Source: Bacteroidales bacterium UBA4866 | GTDB lineage: Bacteria > Bacteroidota > Bacteroidia > Bacteroidales > P3 | Assembly: GCA_002399565.1 (NCBI GenBank) | Contig: DHDW01000029.1 | Coordinates: 13,006-31,991, forward strand | Reading direction: 5' to 3' | DNA length: 18,986 nucleotides | Shown: positions 1 through 9,256 of the stretch, piece by piece | How the letters are laid out: every line of letters begins with the position of its first letter | Numbering within the stretch: position 1 is the first letter of the stretch | Made by a program: the position numbers and the translations under genes | The notes under the pieces: model-generated | Database searches by the model: none | Seen by the model: the letters and a program-made list of their open reading frames with translations, nothing else | What the model was told of the DNA's origin: nothing

Positions 1-1650
1 GTTTCTACAGATGCTCTGTGAGAGATAACATTGTTTGCAGTATTGTAGGACAATGGTCTGTTTGCTAATGTTTTTCCATAAGTATCAGTTGCTACTTGGT
101 TTAAAGTAACTTGTGGTGTTGCTTTAATAGTTGTAATTTGAATTGAAGTTGAAACAGTTAACATTGTTATATCTGTTGGGATGAAGCTCAATGTATATGA
201 AGCTGTTCCAACAACTGGTACTGCATTTGGTGTTTGCCAAACAAAGTTACCTGCAACTGCCATTCTATTATCATTTGGATTAACTGCAGAACCTCCTGTT
301 AGAATTACATCATTAATTTCTTGTCCATAAGTTAAGTGTGAAACTGCTGGCCATGAAACTACTGGAGAAGCTGCATTAACTACAACTGGAATAGAAACTA
401 CTGTAGGAGTATAATTTATTACATCATTAGGTCTAAATGTTGCAATGTAGCTATTTCCGTTAATTGGAGTAGTTTCTGGAGAGTTCCAAGAAATAGCTCC
501 ACCTACTGATGCATTATTAACTGCATTATAAGCAGGGATAGCAGAAAGATTAATTGAATTTGCATTTAGTTTTTGTCCATTACTATAAGGATTAACAGTG
601 TAAGGATTCATTACTGGAGTTGCTTGAGTTGTTATTACACTAATTGGAATTACAACTGAATTGTAGTTTGCTGTTTGTGCTGGAGTAAATGTAGCTAAAT
701 ATGTATCTTGATTTACTGTTGGTGTTGCAGCTGGAGTATTCCAATTAATTGTACCAGCAACTGAAAGAACTTCTGTTCCATTAATATGAGATACGTTATT
801 TTCAGCTGAATTAATAGTTAATGGTCTTTGTGATAGTGTATATCCATAAACTTCAGATGCTATAGGAGCAACTTCTACAACTGGTGTTGCTTTTTGAGTA
901 TAGATATTTACATTTCCTGTTACAGGTAAATATTTACTTGCATCAGAAGGAATAAATTGCATTGCATATCCATTAGCTCCAGTTATTGCAAGGGTTGTTG
1001 GTGCTACCCATACAAATGTTCCATTAATTGAAGTTGAAACATTGTTAGGATTAACAGCTAAACCTCCTGAAATAGTAGCATCTTCAATTTTTTGACCATA
1101 AACCAAGCTTGAAGCTGTTGGCCAAGAAGTGATGGTAGGAGTTACTGGAGTTACCTGAACTTGAATGTTAATTAGTTTTGTGTTGTAGTTAGCTGCGTCT
1201 GTTGGAGTAAATCTTGCAACATATGTCATTCCATCTACTGGAGTCAATGTTCCATTTACCCAATCGATAGTTCCAGCTACAATTGCATCATTATATGTAT
1301 TTTTAAATGAAGCTGTAATTGTATTTGCAGATAATGTTTGTCCATAAGAATAGTTAGCAACAATAGCTGCACCTGTTAATGTAGGTGTTGTTTTATTTGT
1401 GTAAACTGGAATTCCACTTGCTAATCCTATATAGTTAGGATTTGAAGGAGTATATAATACTTCATACATTGTCATTCCTGCAACTGGGTATACTGTTGTT
1501 GGGTCAGCAATTGTCCAAGTAAATGTTGGGTTAACATCAACTGGATTATAAGTAGAACCATTAGTTAATGTTGCAGTTGCTAATGTTTGTCCATAATGTA
1601 ATATTGATGCAGTTGGCCAAATAATAACTGGTTGAACTTGATTAATTGTT
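1..1650 (-). repeat. MBG-domain tract with a ~256-codon higher-order repeat
   Basis: Seven MBG-like units follow one another. They fall into three recognisable kinds, which I label by motif: WP (WPTAS...YGQ), RPL (YGxTLxxRPL) and SAN (GQxLxANxI). The order is WP, SAN, WP, RPL, SAN, WP, RPL. Same-kind units are spaced 771 bases (WP), 768 bases (RPL) and 765 bases (SAN) apart, so the real repeating block is three domains, about 256 codons. The last RPL unit is cut by the left edge, so the tract probably continues. Confidence 0.8.
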
Positions 1651-4600
1651 ACATTAACTTCAAAGTTTGCTCCAGCTAATGGATCATTTGCAACTGGAGT
1701 CCAGTTATAATATCCATTAATACTATCATTATATTGGTTATTGATAATTGCATTATTGTAATTATGACTGTCATCAACTACATATTTTACTTTATAAGTT
1801 GCTTGTCCTGCAATTGGAACAATATTAGGATCTACTACATCCCATTCAAAATGTCCAGCTGTTGATAAAGCAGAAGCAAAATCAGGATGAACTGCTGCGC
1901 CTCCAACAAATGTAATATTAGAAAGTTTAGTTCCAAATGCTGTAGCTAAAGTTGTAGGTAGAGCGTTTATTCTTGGAGTAGCTTTATTAACAGTTAAAAT
2001 TCCATTAACATGGTCAATAATTTCATATACATTATTATTTTTTAATTGTGTATTTGTAGCTAATCTAATTACATAAGTTCCAACTTGAAGACGATATTGA
2101 TTAGAATCGCAAGACATTGTTGGGTTTTGAAGGAACATTGTTTGTTTTTCTGATTCAGAAATTAATACTGAATCTGTAGAAGATCTATATTCATAAACAT
2201 CAAAATCGTAATAAAGAGGATTTGGTTCTTCATTTACTTCATCTATGAAATATGGTTGATTAGTTACTTCTCCATAAACTCTTTGACGATCTTGTGCAAT
2301 AATTTTTATTTGTGCTGGTAAAACAGTTAAAACATCGGTTAGTTCTGTTCCAAGAATAGGCAAAGAATAATCTTGATTAGAAATAATATAATTATTATCA
2401 ACTGCAGTATATTTTCCAGCTGGAATTTGAATCCATTTAGAACCTATTGATGTAGCATAATCGCCTGTTGTTAGATGATTCAAGCCATAAGCTACAAATA
2501 GTGGTTGTCCATTGTCTGTAATTGCTGTTGAAAAATCTTCATTATTTACAAAACCTGTCCAATTAACATTAAATGTAGGTAATTCTTCTCTAATTGAGAT
2601 AGTATCACTTGACACGTTAACTGTTAAAGCTGCAGGAGTAATTGAGATAGCAGCTAAAGTTGGCATTGGAGCTAAAACATAGTTATGTGCATCTGGCCCT
2701 GTTAGTTGACCTAAAACTGTTGCAGGAAGGATATTTGTTTGATTATAATTTCCTGCATTCTTAGTATTTAAATCAAAAATAATTGAATCAAATGTAACAT
2801 CATCATCTCCTAATCCACGGTTAATTAATTGACCAGCTGGAATTAAGTCTGTATTTGAAGTATTAACTCTAAAATTAGCTTTTCCATCATATACCTTAGT
2901 GTAAGTTAAATCATAAGTTAATACTTTAGGATTTATCTGAACTCTTGCAAGGAATACATCTGGAGCATAACTACCATCTGCTGGAGTATAAACAACCCAA
3001 AGAGTTGTATCTGCAGCTAAAGATCTATATGGTATATCGGTTGGATTTATTGGAGTTGTACCAGTTCCGTCTGTAACAAATGTAAAAGTTCCAGGAGCAG
3101 CTCCTGCTTTTCCAGGGAGAATAAATGTTATAGGATCTATAATTGGTGATGCTGCTGCAGTTCCTATTGTAGTTCCATAAACAAATTCAAATCTTACTCC
3201 ATCAGGATTAACATTGTTAGATACTGGAGAAACAGAAACAGAAGCTTGTGCTTGAACTGAAGTATTAGTTAATGTAACTGGAGAATTGTAATTTCTTGTA
3301 AAAGCAGCATCGGTCAAAGTAAATTGAATGTCTTTTGAATAAGGACCTGCTACAGTCATTACTTCAGTTGGATTAAGGTATGACCAATTTCCTATTGTAG
3401 GATTAGTTGTTGTATTATATACTACATTAAGTTTGTTCTTATGTATAACTGCTCCTGAAGGGGATGTGATTGTTGCATCTCCAACAGTTTGTCCAACATA
3501 AATTGGGGAAGTTGATGGAGCTATTGTTATTGCTAAGTCAGCTCTATTTAATAATATATAATGAGGATTAGAAACGGTATCTCCATAAGCACCAGCATAA
3601 CTTGCATCTGGAATAAATATATAATCTGCATATTCTCCAGGAATTGCTGAAACATTTGGAATACTGTCTGGATAAACCCACTTAAATGTTCCATTAATTG
3701 GACCAGAGGTTGTTATTGCATGGATTTTTGTAGGATCAGCATTTGCTGCTGCATCAATAACTTGAACTCCGCCAACTGCTGTTGAATTGTAGATTTCTTT
3801 TAATGTCCATCCATATTCAGTAATATTTTGAGGAGGGAATATAATAGTTACTGGAGTAGCATTTACAATTTGAGTTCTATCACTACTTAAGAAAGTTATT
3901 CCTTCATAGTTAGATACAATTGCTTGGTTGGTTAGATTTAATAATGTTAAAATATCATTATTTGCTAAAGTTACTCCTGATTTATTTACAAAAACATCAT
4001 AAGTATCTGGTTGTGGAGTTATAGATGAAACATCTAATCCTGCTTTTTTTAGTTGATATGTGAAACTTTCAGATGCAAAATTTGTAGCAAATGTTGCTGC
4101 ATCTGTTCCTATGAATCCTGTAAAATCAAAATCTCCAAATGATGGTACATAAGTAAAACTCATTGGATAATCCATTGCAGGGAATAAAACAGCGTCTTTT
4201 AACTTCATTGTAAGCATTGGAGCTTTTGTTATGTCAGCTAAAATATTTAAATTGTAAATAACATTGTAGTTTGGTAGGCTTGTTCCTGATGCTGTTGGAG
4301 TAGTAGTATGAGATACAATTTTATTATTTCCTACATTTGCATCTGGGAAACTTACAGATAGAGTAGAAAAATCTATTGCCAAATCGTCAACTATTCCATT
4401 TCTTGTAATAGTTACATCTGATAAATTAAATAAATTGTTAAATCTTGGACTTGTTACATTTGCAACTGCAGTTGTTGTTCCATCATACACTTTATTATAT
4501 GCATCAATAAAAGATACATAAATATCCTTTTGTGTAATTGTGATATTTGCAGGTACTATTAAAGAGTTGTAGTTTGGATCATCATTTGATGGGAAAGTAG

Positions 4601-7166
4601 ATTCAAGCTTAATAAGTCTTGCTTGAATTAATGGAGATCCTGTTTCTGAAACAAGTGGTTGGTAAGAGTTAGAATCAATATTATTGTATAACCATTCAAT
4701 TCTATAATCAAATCCAACTGGAGCAGGGGTTATTGTTGTATTAACGATGTCAACAAGTCTTGTTCCATAAACTACTGGAAGTGCACTTAGGCTTAAAGTA
4801 GGGTCTAAGTTTGCTTTATTTAATAGTATTGGATGAAGTCCTCTGATAGTATCACCATATGCACCACCATAAATTGCATCAGGAAGGAATATATAATCTG
4901 CATATTCTCCTGGAGCTAATGCTACATTCGGAATACTATCTGGATAAACCCATTTAAATGTTCCGTTTATTGGACCAGAGGTTGTAGTTGCATGAATTTT
5001 AGTAAGATCTGCGTTTGCTGCTGCATCAATAACTTGAACTCCACCAACTGCTGTTGCATTAAAGATTTCTTTTAATGTCCATCCATATACAGTCTTATCC
5101 TGTGCAGGGAATTCAATAGTAACAAGAGTAGGATTAACATTTTGAGTTCTATCGCTACTTAAGAATTTTAATCCTTCATAGTTATTTATTACTAGTTGGT
5201 TATTTATATCTAACATAGTAAGTAAATCCTCATTAGCTAAAGTAACGCCTCCTTTATTTACAAAAACATCATATGTTCCAGGTTGTGGACTTGTTGGTAA
5301 AACAGCAACTCCTCCTTGTTTTAATTCATATTTGAAATTCTCAGCTGCGAAATTTGCACCAAAAGTTGTTGCATCTGTGCCAATAAATCCTACAAAATCA
5401 AAATCATTAAATGAAGTTCCATCTGAAAAGTTTGTTGGAAAATCAATATCTGAAAATGTAACAGCATCTTTTAATTTCATTGTTAGCATCGGTGCTTTTG
5501 TGATGTTAGCTAATGTTGCTGAATTATATGAAATATTATAGTTTGGTAAACTTGTTCCTGTTTCCAATGGAGTACCACTAAAATTAACTGTCTTACTATT
5601 TCCAGCATTTGCATCTGAGAAAGTTGCTGTTAGCGGAGAAAAGTCTATTGATAAGTCATCTAAAACTCCATTTCTTGTAACTTTAACATCTAATAAATCA
5701 GCTAAGGTATTATAAGTAACATTTGTTGTATTAACAACAGCAGTTGTAGTTCCATCATATTCCTTATTGTTTGCTCCAATTAAATCAATCATAATATCTT
5801 TTGGAGTAACAGTGATGTTAGCAGGAACTATAATTGAATTATAGTTTGCATCATCAGCTGAAGGAGAAGTTGATACTAATCTTGTAAGTCTTGCTTTAAT
5901 TAATGGAGATCCTGTTTCTGAAACAAGTGGTTGGTATGAGTTAGAATCAACATTATTATATAACCATTCAATTCTATAATCAAATCCAACTGGTGCTGGT
6001 GTAATAGTTGTTCCAACTATATCAACAAGTTTTGTTCCATAAACTACTGGTGTAGCACTTACGGTTAGAGTTGGGTCTAAATTTGCTTTAGTGATATTAC
6101 CATGTGATAATGCTGTGTTAGGAATTAAATTATAATTACTTGCGGGAGGTAATACGGGAGCGTTTAATGACAAACCTGAAATTGCAACATTTTTCATGTT
6201 AGCAACAGATGCATCAGAAAAAGTAGCTGTTCCAATCGTTCTATCTAAATCAATAGCGTCTCCAGCAATAACTCCAGAAAATAATAGATTTGGATCTGTT
6301 GTTGTTGTTGCCCAATCAATAGTAGCAGTATTAGTTCCATCATATTGATGATCAAGAATCTTTATAGCATCTTCTTTTACAGTTATTATCTTTGGCAAGA
6401 TTCGTGCATTTACTTCAAACTCATGAATCTTATAGTTAAATGCAATACTTGAAACAGTAGCGTCAATTCTTATTCCATTAACAATTGCTTTGTTGCCTGC
6501 AGTGTTGTACAACCCTACATTTGCACTAGGTGCATAGACATTAGTTATTTCACTAACATAACATCCTGTTTCACCAGCTACATAGCCTGATAAGTTGATA
6601 GAACCTAATTCAATTTGATTTCCATCAAGTAAATCGCTTCCATTATAGGTCTTTGTAATAGTATTTCCAGCATTATATGTTGCTGTTAAATAAGCATGCT
6701 TAATTTCTGCTGTATTAGAAACTAATCTTGCCCCTACTGGATCATAAGATAATTTAGAATATCCAACCGGAGTATAGCTTGTTATTGGAACAAGTACATA
6801 CGCTGGGTTGGTTAGTGTTGCTGCACTAAATTGACTTAAATCTGTAACTTCACAAGTCTTGTTCTTACCTGCATTCTTGTCGCTAAATCTACATGCGGAC
6901 ATAGTCTGAGGATCAAAAGATGTTACATCACATAATGCTACTGGGATCTCTGCTCCTGTAGTAGCATTTACAAGCTTTGCCGTAGAATTCTTCCATTCTA
7001 ATCCTCCATACTGTGAACCATTATACACTCGGTCTGGGGTTAGATTTAATCGTACTTGAATTTGTGCTAATGCAGTAGTACTGCAAAAAACAACCATAAC
7101 AAGAACAACCAAGAAAGAAAACATCTTCATGAAGCTTTTGTTCTTTAAAGTAATTTTCTCATTCAT
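1..7166 (-). CDS. Giant secreted YDG/MBG-repeat surface protein (3' end cut by window edge)
   Basis: I translated one open frame of 2388 codons from ATG at 7166 to the left edge with no stop, so the C-terminus lies outside. Residues 1-35 form a signal peptide: basic start, hydrophobic core FLVVLVMVV, and ALA before Gln for signal peptidase I. YDG-type domains begin near residues 46 (VYNGS), 173 (TYNGS), 274 (QYDGT), 469 (EYDGT), 893 (VYDGT) and 1425 (VYDGK). Each usually carries a later FSDAN.GN-type motif. Residues 360-783 and 784-1207 are two tandem 424-residue copies. From about residue 1850 onward there are seven MBG-like domains of about 85 residues, each with a YGQ or YGK motif and a later F.P.D..NY motif. 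Composition is Thr/Asn/Ala rich with very few Cys. Such proteins in Bacteroidota are usually exported adhesin-like surface proteins, often by the type IX system. That route and any ligand are inference here, because the C-terminal sorting domain is not visible. Confidence 0.9.
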   Translation of the reverse strand, partial: MNEKITLKNKSFMKMFSFLVVLVMVVFCSTTALAQIQVRLNLTPDRVYNGSQYGGLEWKNSTAKLVNATTGAEIPVALCDVTSFDPQTMSACRFSDKNAGKNKTCEVTDLSQFSAATLTNPAYVLVPITSYTPVGYSKLSYDPVGARLVSNTAEIKHAYLTATYNAGNTITKTYNGSDLLDGNQIELGSINLSGYVAGETGCYVSEITNVYAPSANVGLYNTAGNKAIVNGIRIDATVSSIAFNYKIHEFEVNARILPKIITVKEDAIKILDHQYDGTNTATIDWATTTTDPNLLFSGVIAGDAIDLDRTIGTATFSDASVANMKNVAISGLSLNAPVLPPASNYNLIPNTALSHGNITKANLDPTLTVSATPVVYGTKLVDIVGTTITPAPVGFDYRIEWLYNNVDSNSYQPLVSETGSPLIKARLTRLVSTSPSADDANYNSIIVPANITVTPKDIMIDLIGANNKEYDGTTTAVVNTTNVTYNTLADLLDVKVTRNGVLDDLSIDFSPLTATFSDANAGNSKTVNFSGTPLETGTSLPNYNISYNSATLANITKAPMLTMKLKDAVTFSDIDFPTNFSDGTSFNDFDFVGFIGTDATTFGANFAAENFKYELKQGGVAVLPTSPQPGTYDVFVNKGGVTLANEDLLTMLDINNQLVINNYEGLKFLSSDRTQNVNPTLVTIEFPAQDKTVYGWTLKEIFNATAVGGVQVIDAAANADLTKIHATTTSGPINGTFKWVYPDSIPNVALAPGEYADYIFLPDAIYGGAYGDTIRGLHPILLNKANLDPTLSLSALPVVYGTRLVDIVNTTITPAPVGFDYRIEWLYNNIDSNSYQPLVSETGSPLIQARLIKLESTFPSNDDPNYNSLIVPANITITQKDIYVSFIDAYNKVYDGTTTAVANVTSPRFNNLFNLSDVTITRNGIVDDLAIDFSTLSVSFPDANVGNNKIVSHTTTPTASGTSLPNYNVIYNLNILADITKAPMLTMKLKDAVLFPAMDYPMSFTYVPSFGDFDFTGFIGTDAATFATNFASESFTYQLKKAGLDVSSITPQPDTYDVFVNKSGVTLANNDILTLLNLTNQAIVSNYEGITFLSSDRTQIVNATPVTIIFPPQNITEYGWTLKEIYNSTAVGGVQVIDAAANADPTKIHAITTSGPINGTFKWVYPDSIPNVSAIPGEYADYIFIPDASYAGAYGDTVSNPHYILLNRADLAITIAPSTSPIYVGQTVGDATITSPSGAVIHKNKLNVVYNTTTNPTIGNWSYLNPTEVMTVAGPYSKDIQFTLTDAAFTRNYNSPVTLTNTSVQAQASVSVSPVSNNVNPDGVRFEFVYGTTIGTAAASPIIDPITFILPGKAGAAPGTFTFVTDGTGTTPINPTDIPYRSLAADTTLWVVYTPADGSYAPDVFLARVQINPKVLTYDLTYTKVYDGKANFRVNTSNTDLIPAGQLINRGLGDDDVTFDSIIFDLNTKNAGNYNQTNILPATVLGQLTGPDAHNYVLAPMPTLAAISITPAALTVNVSSDTISIREELPTFNVNWTGFVNNEDFSTAITDNGQPLFVAYGLNHLTTGDYATSIGSKWIQIPAGKYTAVDNNYIISNQDYSLPILGTELTDVLTVLPAQIKIIAQDRQRVYGEVTNQPYFIDEVNEEPNPLYYDFDVYEYRSSTDSVLISESEKQTMFLQNPTMSCDSNQYRLQVGTYVIRLATNTQLKNNNVYEIIDHVNGILTVNKATPRINALPTTLATAFGTKLSNITFVGGAAVHPDFASALSTAGHFEWDVVDPNIVPIAGQATYKVKYVVDDSHNYNNAIINNQYNDSINGYYNWTPVANDPLAGANFEVNVTINQVQPVIIWPTASILHYGQTLATATLTNGSTYNPVDVNPTFTWTIADPTTVYPVAGMTMYEVLYTPSNPNYIGLASGIPVYTNKTTPTLTGAAIVANYSYGQTLSANTITASFKNTYNDAIVAGTIDWVNGTLTPVDGMTYVARFTPTDAANYNTKLINIQVQVTPVTPTITSWPTASSLVYGQKIEDATISGGLAVNPNNVSTSINGTFVWVAPTTLAITGANGYAMQFIPSDASKYLPVTGNVNIYTQKATPVVEVAPIASEVYGYTLSQRPLTINSAENNVSHINGTEVLSVAGTINWNTPAATPTVNQDTYLATFTPAQTANYNSVVIPISVITTQATPVMNPYTVNPYSNGQKLNANSINLSAIPAYNAVNNASVGGAISWNSPETTPINGNSYIATFRPNDVINYTPTVVSIPVVVNAASPVVSWPAVSHLTYGQEINDVILTGGSAVNPNDNRMAVAGNFVWQTPNAVPVVGTASYTLSFIPTDITMLTVSTSIQITTIKATPQVTLNQVATDTYGKTLANRPLSYNTANNVISHRASVE
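3546..6089 (-). repeat. Two tandem 1272-bp coding repeats inside the surface protein
   Basis: Copy A spans 6089-4818 and copy B 4817-3546. Both begin with codons for KANLDPTL, and every shared landmark I checked is offset by exactly 1272 bases (424 codons). Each copy holds an MBG-like segment (VVYGT...), a YDG segment (YDGTTTAV), a segment beginning TMKLKDAV, and a segment ending near FKWVYPDSIPN. DNA identity is uneven: the stretch coding for QPLVSETGSPLI is almost identical in the two copies, while the YDG parts differ more. This suggests duplication followed by local gene conversion or uneven selection. Confidence 0.9.
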
Positions 7167-7219
7167 TTTGTTGATTATTAATTATTAAATATTCTGTTCT
7201 TTTAATGTTTATATTTGGC

Positions 7220-7249
7220 AAGCGGAAAGAACATTTGCCGCTTTTTTTT
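7220..7249 (+). other. Stem-loop with T8 tract in the surface protein leader
   Basis: AAGCGGAAA (7220-7228) pairs with TTTGCCGCTT (7234-7243), leaving one bulged G and a 5-base loop; T8 covers 7242-7249. Read on the plus strand it has the form of an intrinsic terminator, yet no plus-strand gene ends here. Read on the minus strand it is a hairpin about 55-80 bases before the surface protein ATG. It could stop antisense transcription or shape the leader RNA. Confidence 0.45.
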
Positions 7250-7486
7250 CTTGAGCATATGTTCTCATTATTGATCAGGATAGAATTCTGTTTTACTCAT
7301 AATGATTCATTTTTCTTTATAAATAGACTATATATTTATAATCTTAAACATAAAATTGATTAAATAATTATTATTAGCATTTCAATTATTTTGATTGGAA
7401 ATAACTCTTACTTAGAGAGTTACCCCCAAATAGGTTTAAAAATAAATACTTAATATAAAAATTTAATAACTACATTTCCTATTTTG

Positions 7487-7519
7487 CAAATATAATATAA
7501 TAACTAATATCTAACCAAA
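7487..7519 (-). promoter_or_regulatory. Predicted Bacteroidota promoter for the giant surface protein
   Basis: On the minus strand, TTTG (7519-7516) is followed after 21 bases by TATATTTG (7494-7487). This matches the -33 TTTG / -7 TAnnTTTG pattern known for Bacteroides. Transcription would begin near 7480, giving a leader of roughly 310 bases before the ATG at 7166. The match is good, but the region is AT-rich and chance hits are possible. Confidence 0.5.
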
Positions 7520-7907
7520 AAAAATAAAAAAAAAGTACTAACACATAAATAAGGAAATTCTTAATGGTTTAAATATCCGATATTTCTGTACCCTATTTTA
7601 TTCATTATATTGCATATTTTTACTCCTGGGAACAATAATATTTTCCAACAAATTATGCATATTTACTCTATTTTAATACAATACTTTAATCAATTAAGTT
7701 AGATATTCTTTCTTTGAAAATAAATCACATTTTAATCATTCCAAAATAATCAAAAGGAAGACAAAAAAGATCGTGCAAAAAAAACTTTTTATTATAACTA
7801 TTTTTACTAAATTTGCATGACAAAATAGAGAAAAATAAGTAGAAGGACTTTGTTATTTAAAGTCTATTATCTTAAAAACACATATTTCCCGTTAAAATAA
7901 CTTAAAA

Positions 7908-7976
7908 TGAAAGATGCACATCTTTAACTATGAAAGATGCACATCTTTTGCTGTGAATGATGTGCATCTTTTGGTC
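7908..7976. repeat. Three tandem 23-bp palindromic repeats
   Basis: Units lie at 7908-7930, 7931-7953 and 7954-7976. The first two share an identical 18-base start, TGAAAGATGCACATCTTT, whose core is nearly self-complementary. The third has the core GATGTGCATC, the exact reverse complement of GATGCACATC in the first two. As a result 7933-7945 and 7959-7971 form a perfect 13-bp inverted repeat with a 13-base loop, and unit 1 (7910-7922) can pair with unit 3 in the same way. It lies about 260 bases past the rlmN stop, with no protein-coding content. Confidence 0.85.
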
Positions 7977-8230
7977 AAAAACTCCTTGTTTTAAAAGTTT
8001 TAAATAATGATTTAGGAGAATTAATCCTCATTTTAGAATAATAACTCCTCTTTTATTTTTTTACACTTCTTTTAAACTAAATTCAAACTTAAATATTACG
8101 CTTGCATTAAGCAAAAATAGTGTAGGTACAAAGAGAAATAGTTAAGAAATAAGGTTTATAATTAAACTAAAACCTATTAATTCTACCCTTAAATAAAATT
8201 GTCAAGGAAAAGATTATTAATGTGAAGTAT

Positions 8231-9256
8231 CTATTTATTTTTAGATAGTTGTTTGGTTGAGAGTAGTCCACATGCTGCAAGAATATCTTGACCTTTTGAT
8301 TGACGAATAGTTGTAGAAAGATTAAAAGACTCTAATTCTTTTTGAAATTCTTCCATCTCTTTAGGTGAAGGTGCTGAAAATGGAAATTCAGGAGTTGAAT
8401 TATAGTAGATTAGGTTTACCATTGCTTCAATTCCTCGCAAAAGATATGATATTTCTTTTGCATGATAGTAAGTATCGTTAATATCTTTTAGAACTATATA
8501 TTCAAAAGTAAGCCTTCTTTGGCCATACCAATTATATTTTCTTAATTCATCGCAGACTTGTTCAATTGGATACTTCTTTTCAATTGGCATTATTTTAACT
8601 CTTTCCTCATGAAAAGGGTTATGCATTGAAATTGCTAAATGACATGATGTTTCATTAAGAAATTTTATCATTTTAGGAATGATTCCCGAGGTTGAAACTG
8701 TTATTCTGCGGCTGCTATGAGCAAATCCCCAGGAAGATGTTATAATCTCAATACTTTTAACAATTTCATCGTAGTTGTCAAAAGGCTCTCCCATTCCCAT
8801 ATAAACAATATTGCTGACCTCATCAAACTCTTCAATACTGCGGAGAAAATTTATTATTTCTCCAGCATCAAGGTTACGAAGAAATCCTTGTTTACCTGTT
8901 GAACAAAAACTACAATTCATCTTACAACCTACTTGAGTTGATACACATAATGTAAGACGTTTTTTATCAGGAATTAGAACGCTTTCAACAAAGGCATTTT
9001 CTCCATATTGATAAAGGTATTTTATTGTTCCATCTTCCGAAAGGGCTTCCTTAAGAGGTTTAACTATTCCTACTTCATAGCTCTCTGATAGAGCTTGACG
9101 TGCCTTTAAGGAAAGATTGGTCATTGAATCTATATCCAAAACTCCCTTTTTATACATCCAATCTGCAATTTGCTTTGCTGTAAACTTTGGCAACTGAAGT
9201 TTAAGACAAGTTTCTTCCAATTCTTTCAAAGTTTTTCCTAATAATTTATCTTTCAT
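8231..9256 (-). CDS. rlmN: Dual-specificity 23S rRNA/tRNA adenine-C2 methyltransferase RlmN
   Basis: This 341-residue radical SAM enzyme methylates C2 of A2503 in 23S rRNA and A37 in a subset of tRNAs in the cytoplasm, using two SAM per reaction. The cluster motif CX3CX2C is at C111, C115 and C118, in the family context VGCKMNCSFCSTG. Both further catalytic cysteines are present: C104, seven residues before the first cluster Cys, and C329 in the family signature GQDILAACG. The SAM-binding motif reads MGMGEPFDNYDE. Length is normal for the family. The ATG overlaps the upstream stop codon as ATGA, which fixes the start and suggests coupled translation. It is the last gene of the predicted rnf operon. 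Confidence 0.97.
   Translation of the reverse strand: MKDKLLGKTLKELEETCLKLQLPKFTAKQIADWMYKKGVLDIDSMTNLSLKARQALSESYEVGIVKPLKEALSEDGTIKYLYQYGENAFVESVLIPDKKRLTLCVSTQVGCKMNCSFCSTGKQGFLRNLDAGEIINFLRSIEEFDEVSNIVYMGMGEPFDNYDEIVKSIEIITSSWGFAHSSRRITVSTSGIIPKMIKFLNETSCHLAISMHNPFHEERVKIMPIEKKYPIEQVCDELRKYNWYGQRRLTFEYIVLKDINDTYYHAKEISYLLRGIEAMVNLIYYNSTPEFPFSAPSPKEMEEFQKELESFNLSTTIRQSKGQDILAACGLLSTKQLSKNK

Larger units (their letters stand above)
7167..8230. other. Intergenic region, about 1.06 kb, no credible gene
   Basis: This very AT-rich stretch separates the end of the rlmN operon from the start of the giant surface protein gene. I see no ORF with coding character and no tRNA or rRNA. It contains a likely promoter (7487-7519), a three-copy 23-bp palindromic repeat (7908-7976), a 7-bp perfect stem at 7402-7408/7416-7422, and a stem with a T-run at 7220-7249. 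Just after rlmN, a short 6-bp stem (8152-8157/8170-8175) followed on the minus strand by TTATTTCTT could be a weak terminator, but the support is thin. Confidence 0.7.

Noticed and set aside
5332..5541. Plus-strand 69-codon ORF inside the surface protein gene
   Set aside because: It is antisense to a continuous 2388-codon minus frame with clear domain content; no promoter or family match supports it.
7908..7976. Possible mini CRISPR array
   Set aside because: The units are directly abutting with no spacers, and there are no cas genes.
7981..8080. Degenerate pyrimidine-rich repeats (ACTCCT...TTTTA) at 7981, 8023, 8044 and 8065, roughly multiples of 21 bases apart
   Set aside because: Identity is low and one expected copy near 8002 is missing; in such AT-rich DNA this may be chance.
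8228..8247. Inverted repeat TATCTA/TAGATA at the rlmN stop codon as a terminator
   Set aside because: Only six A/T-rich pairs, overlapping the coding end, with no good U-tract.
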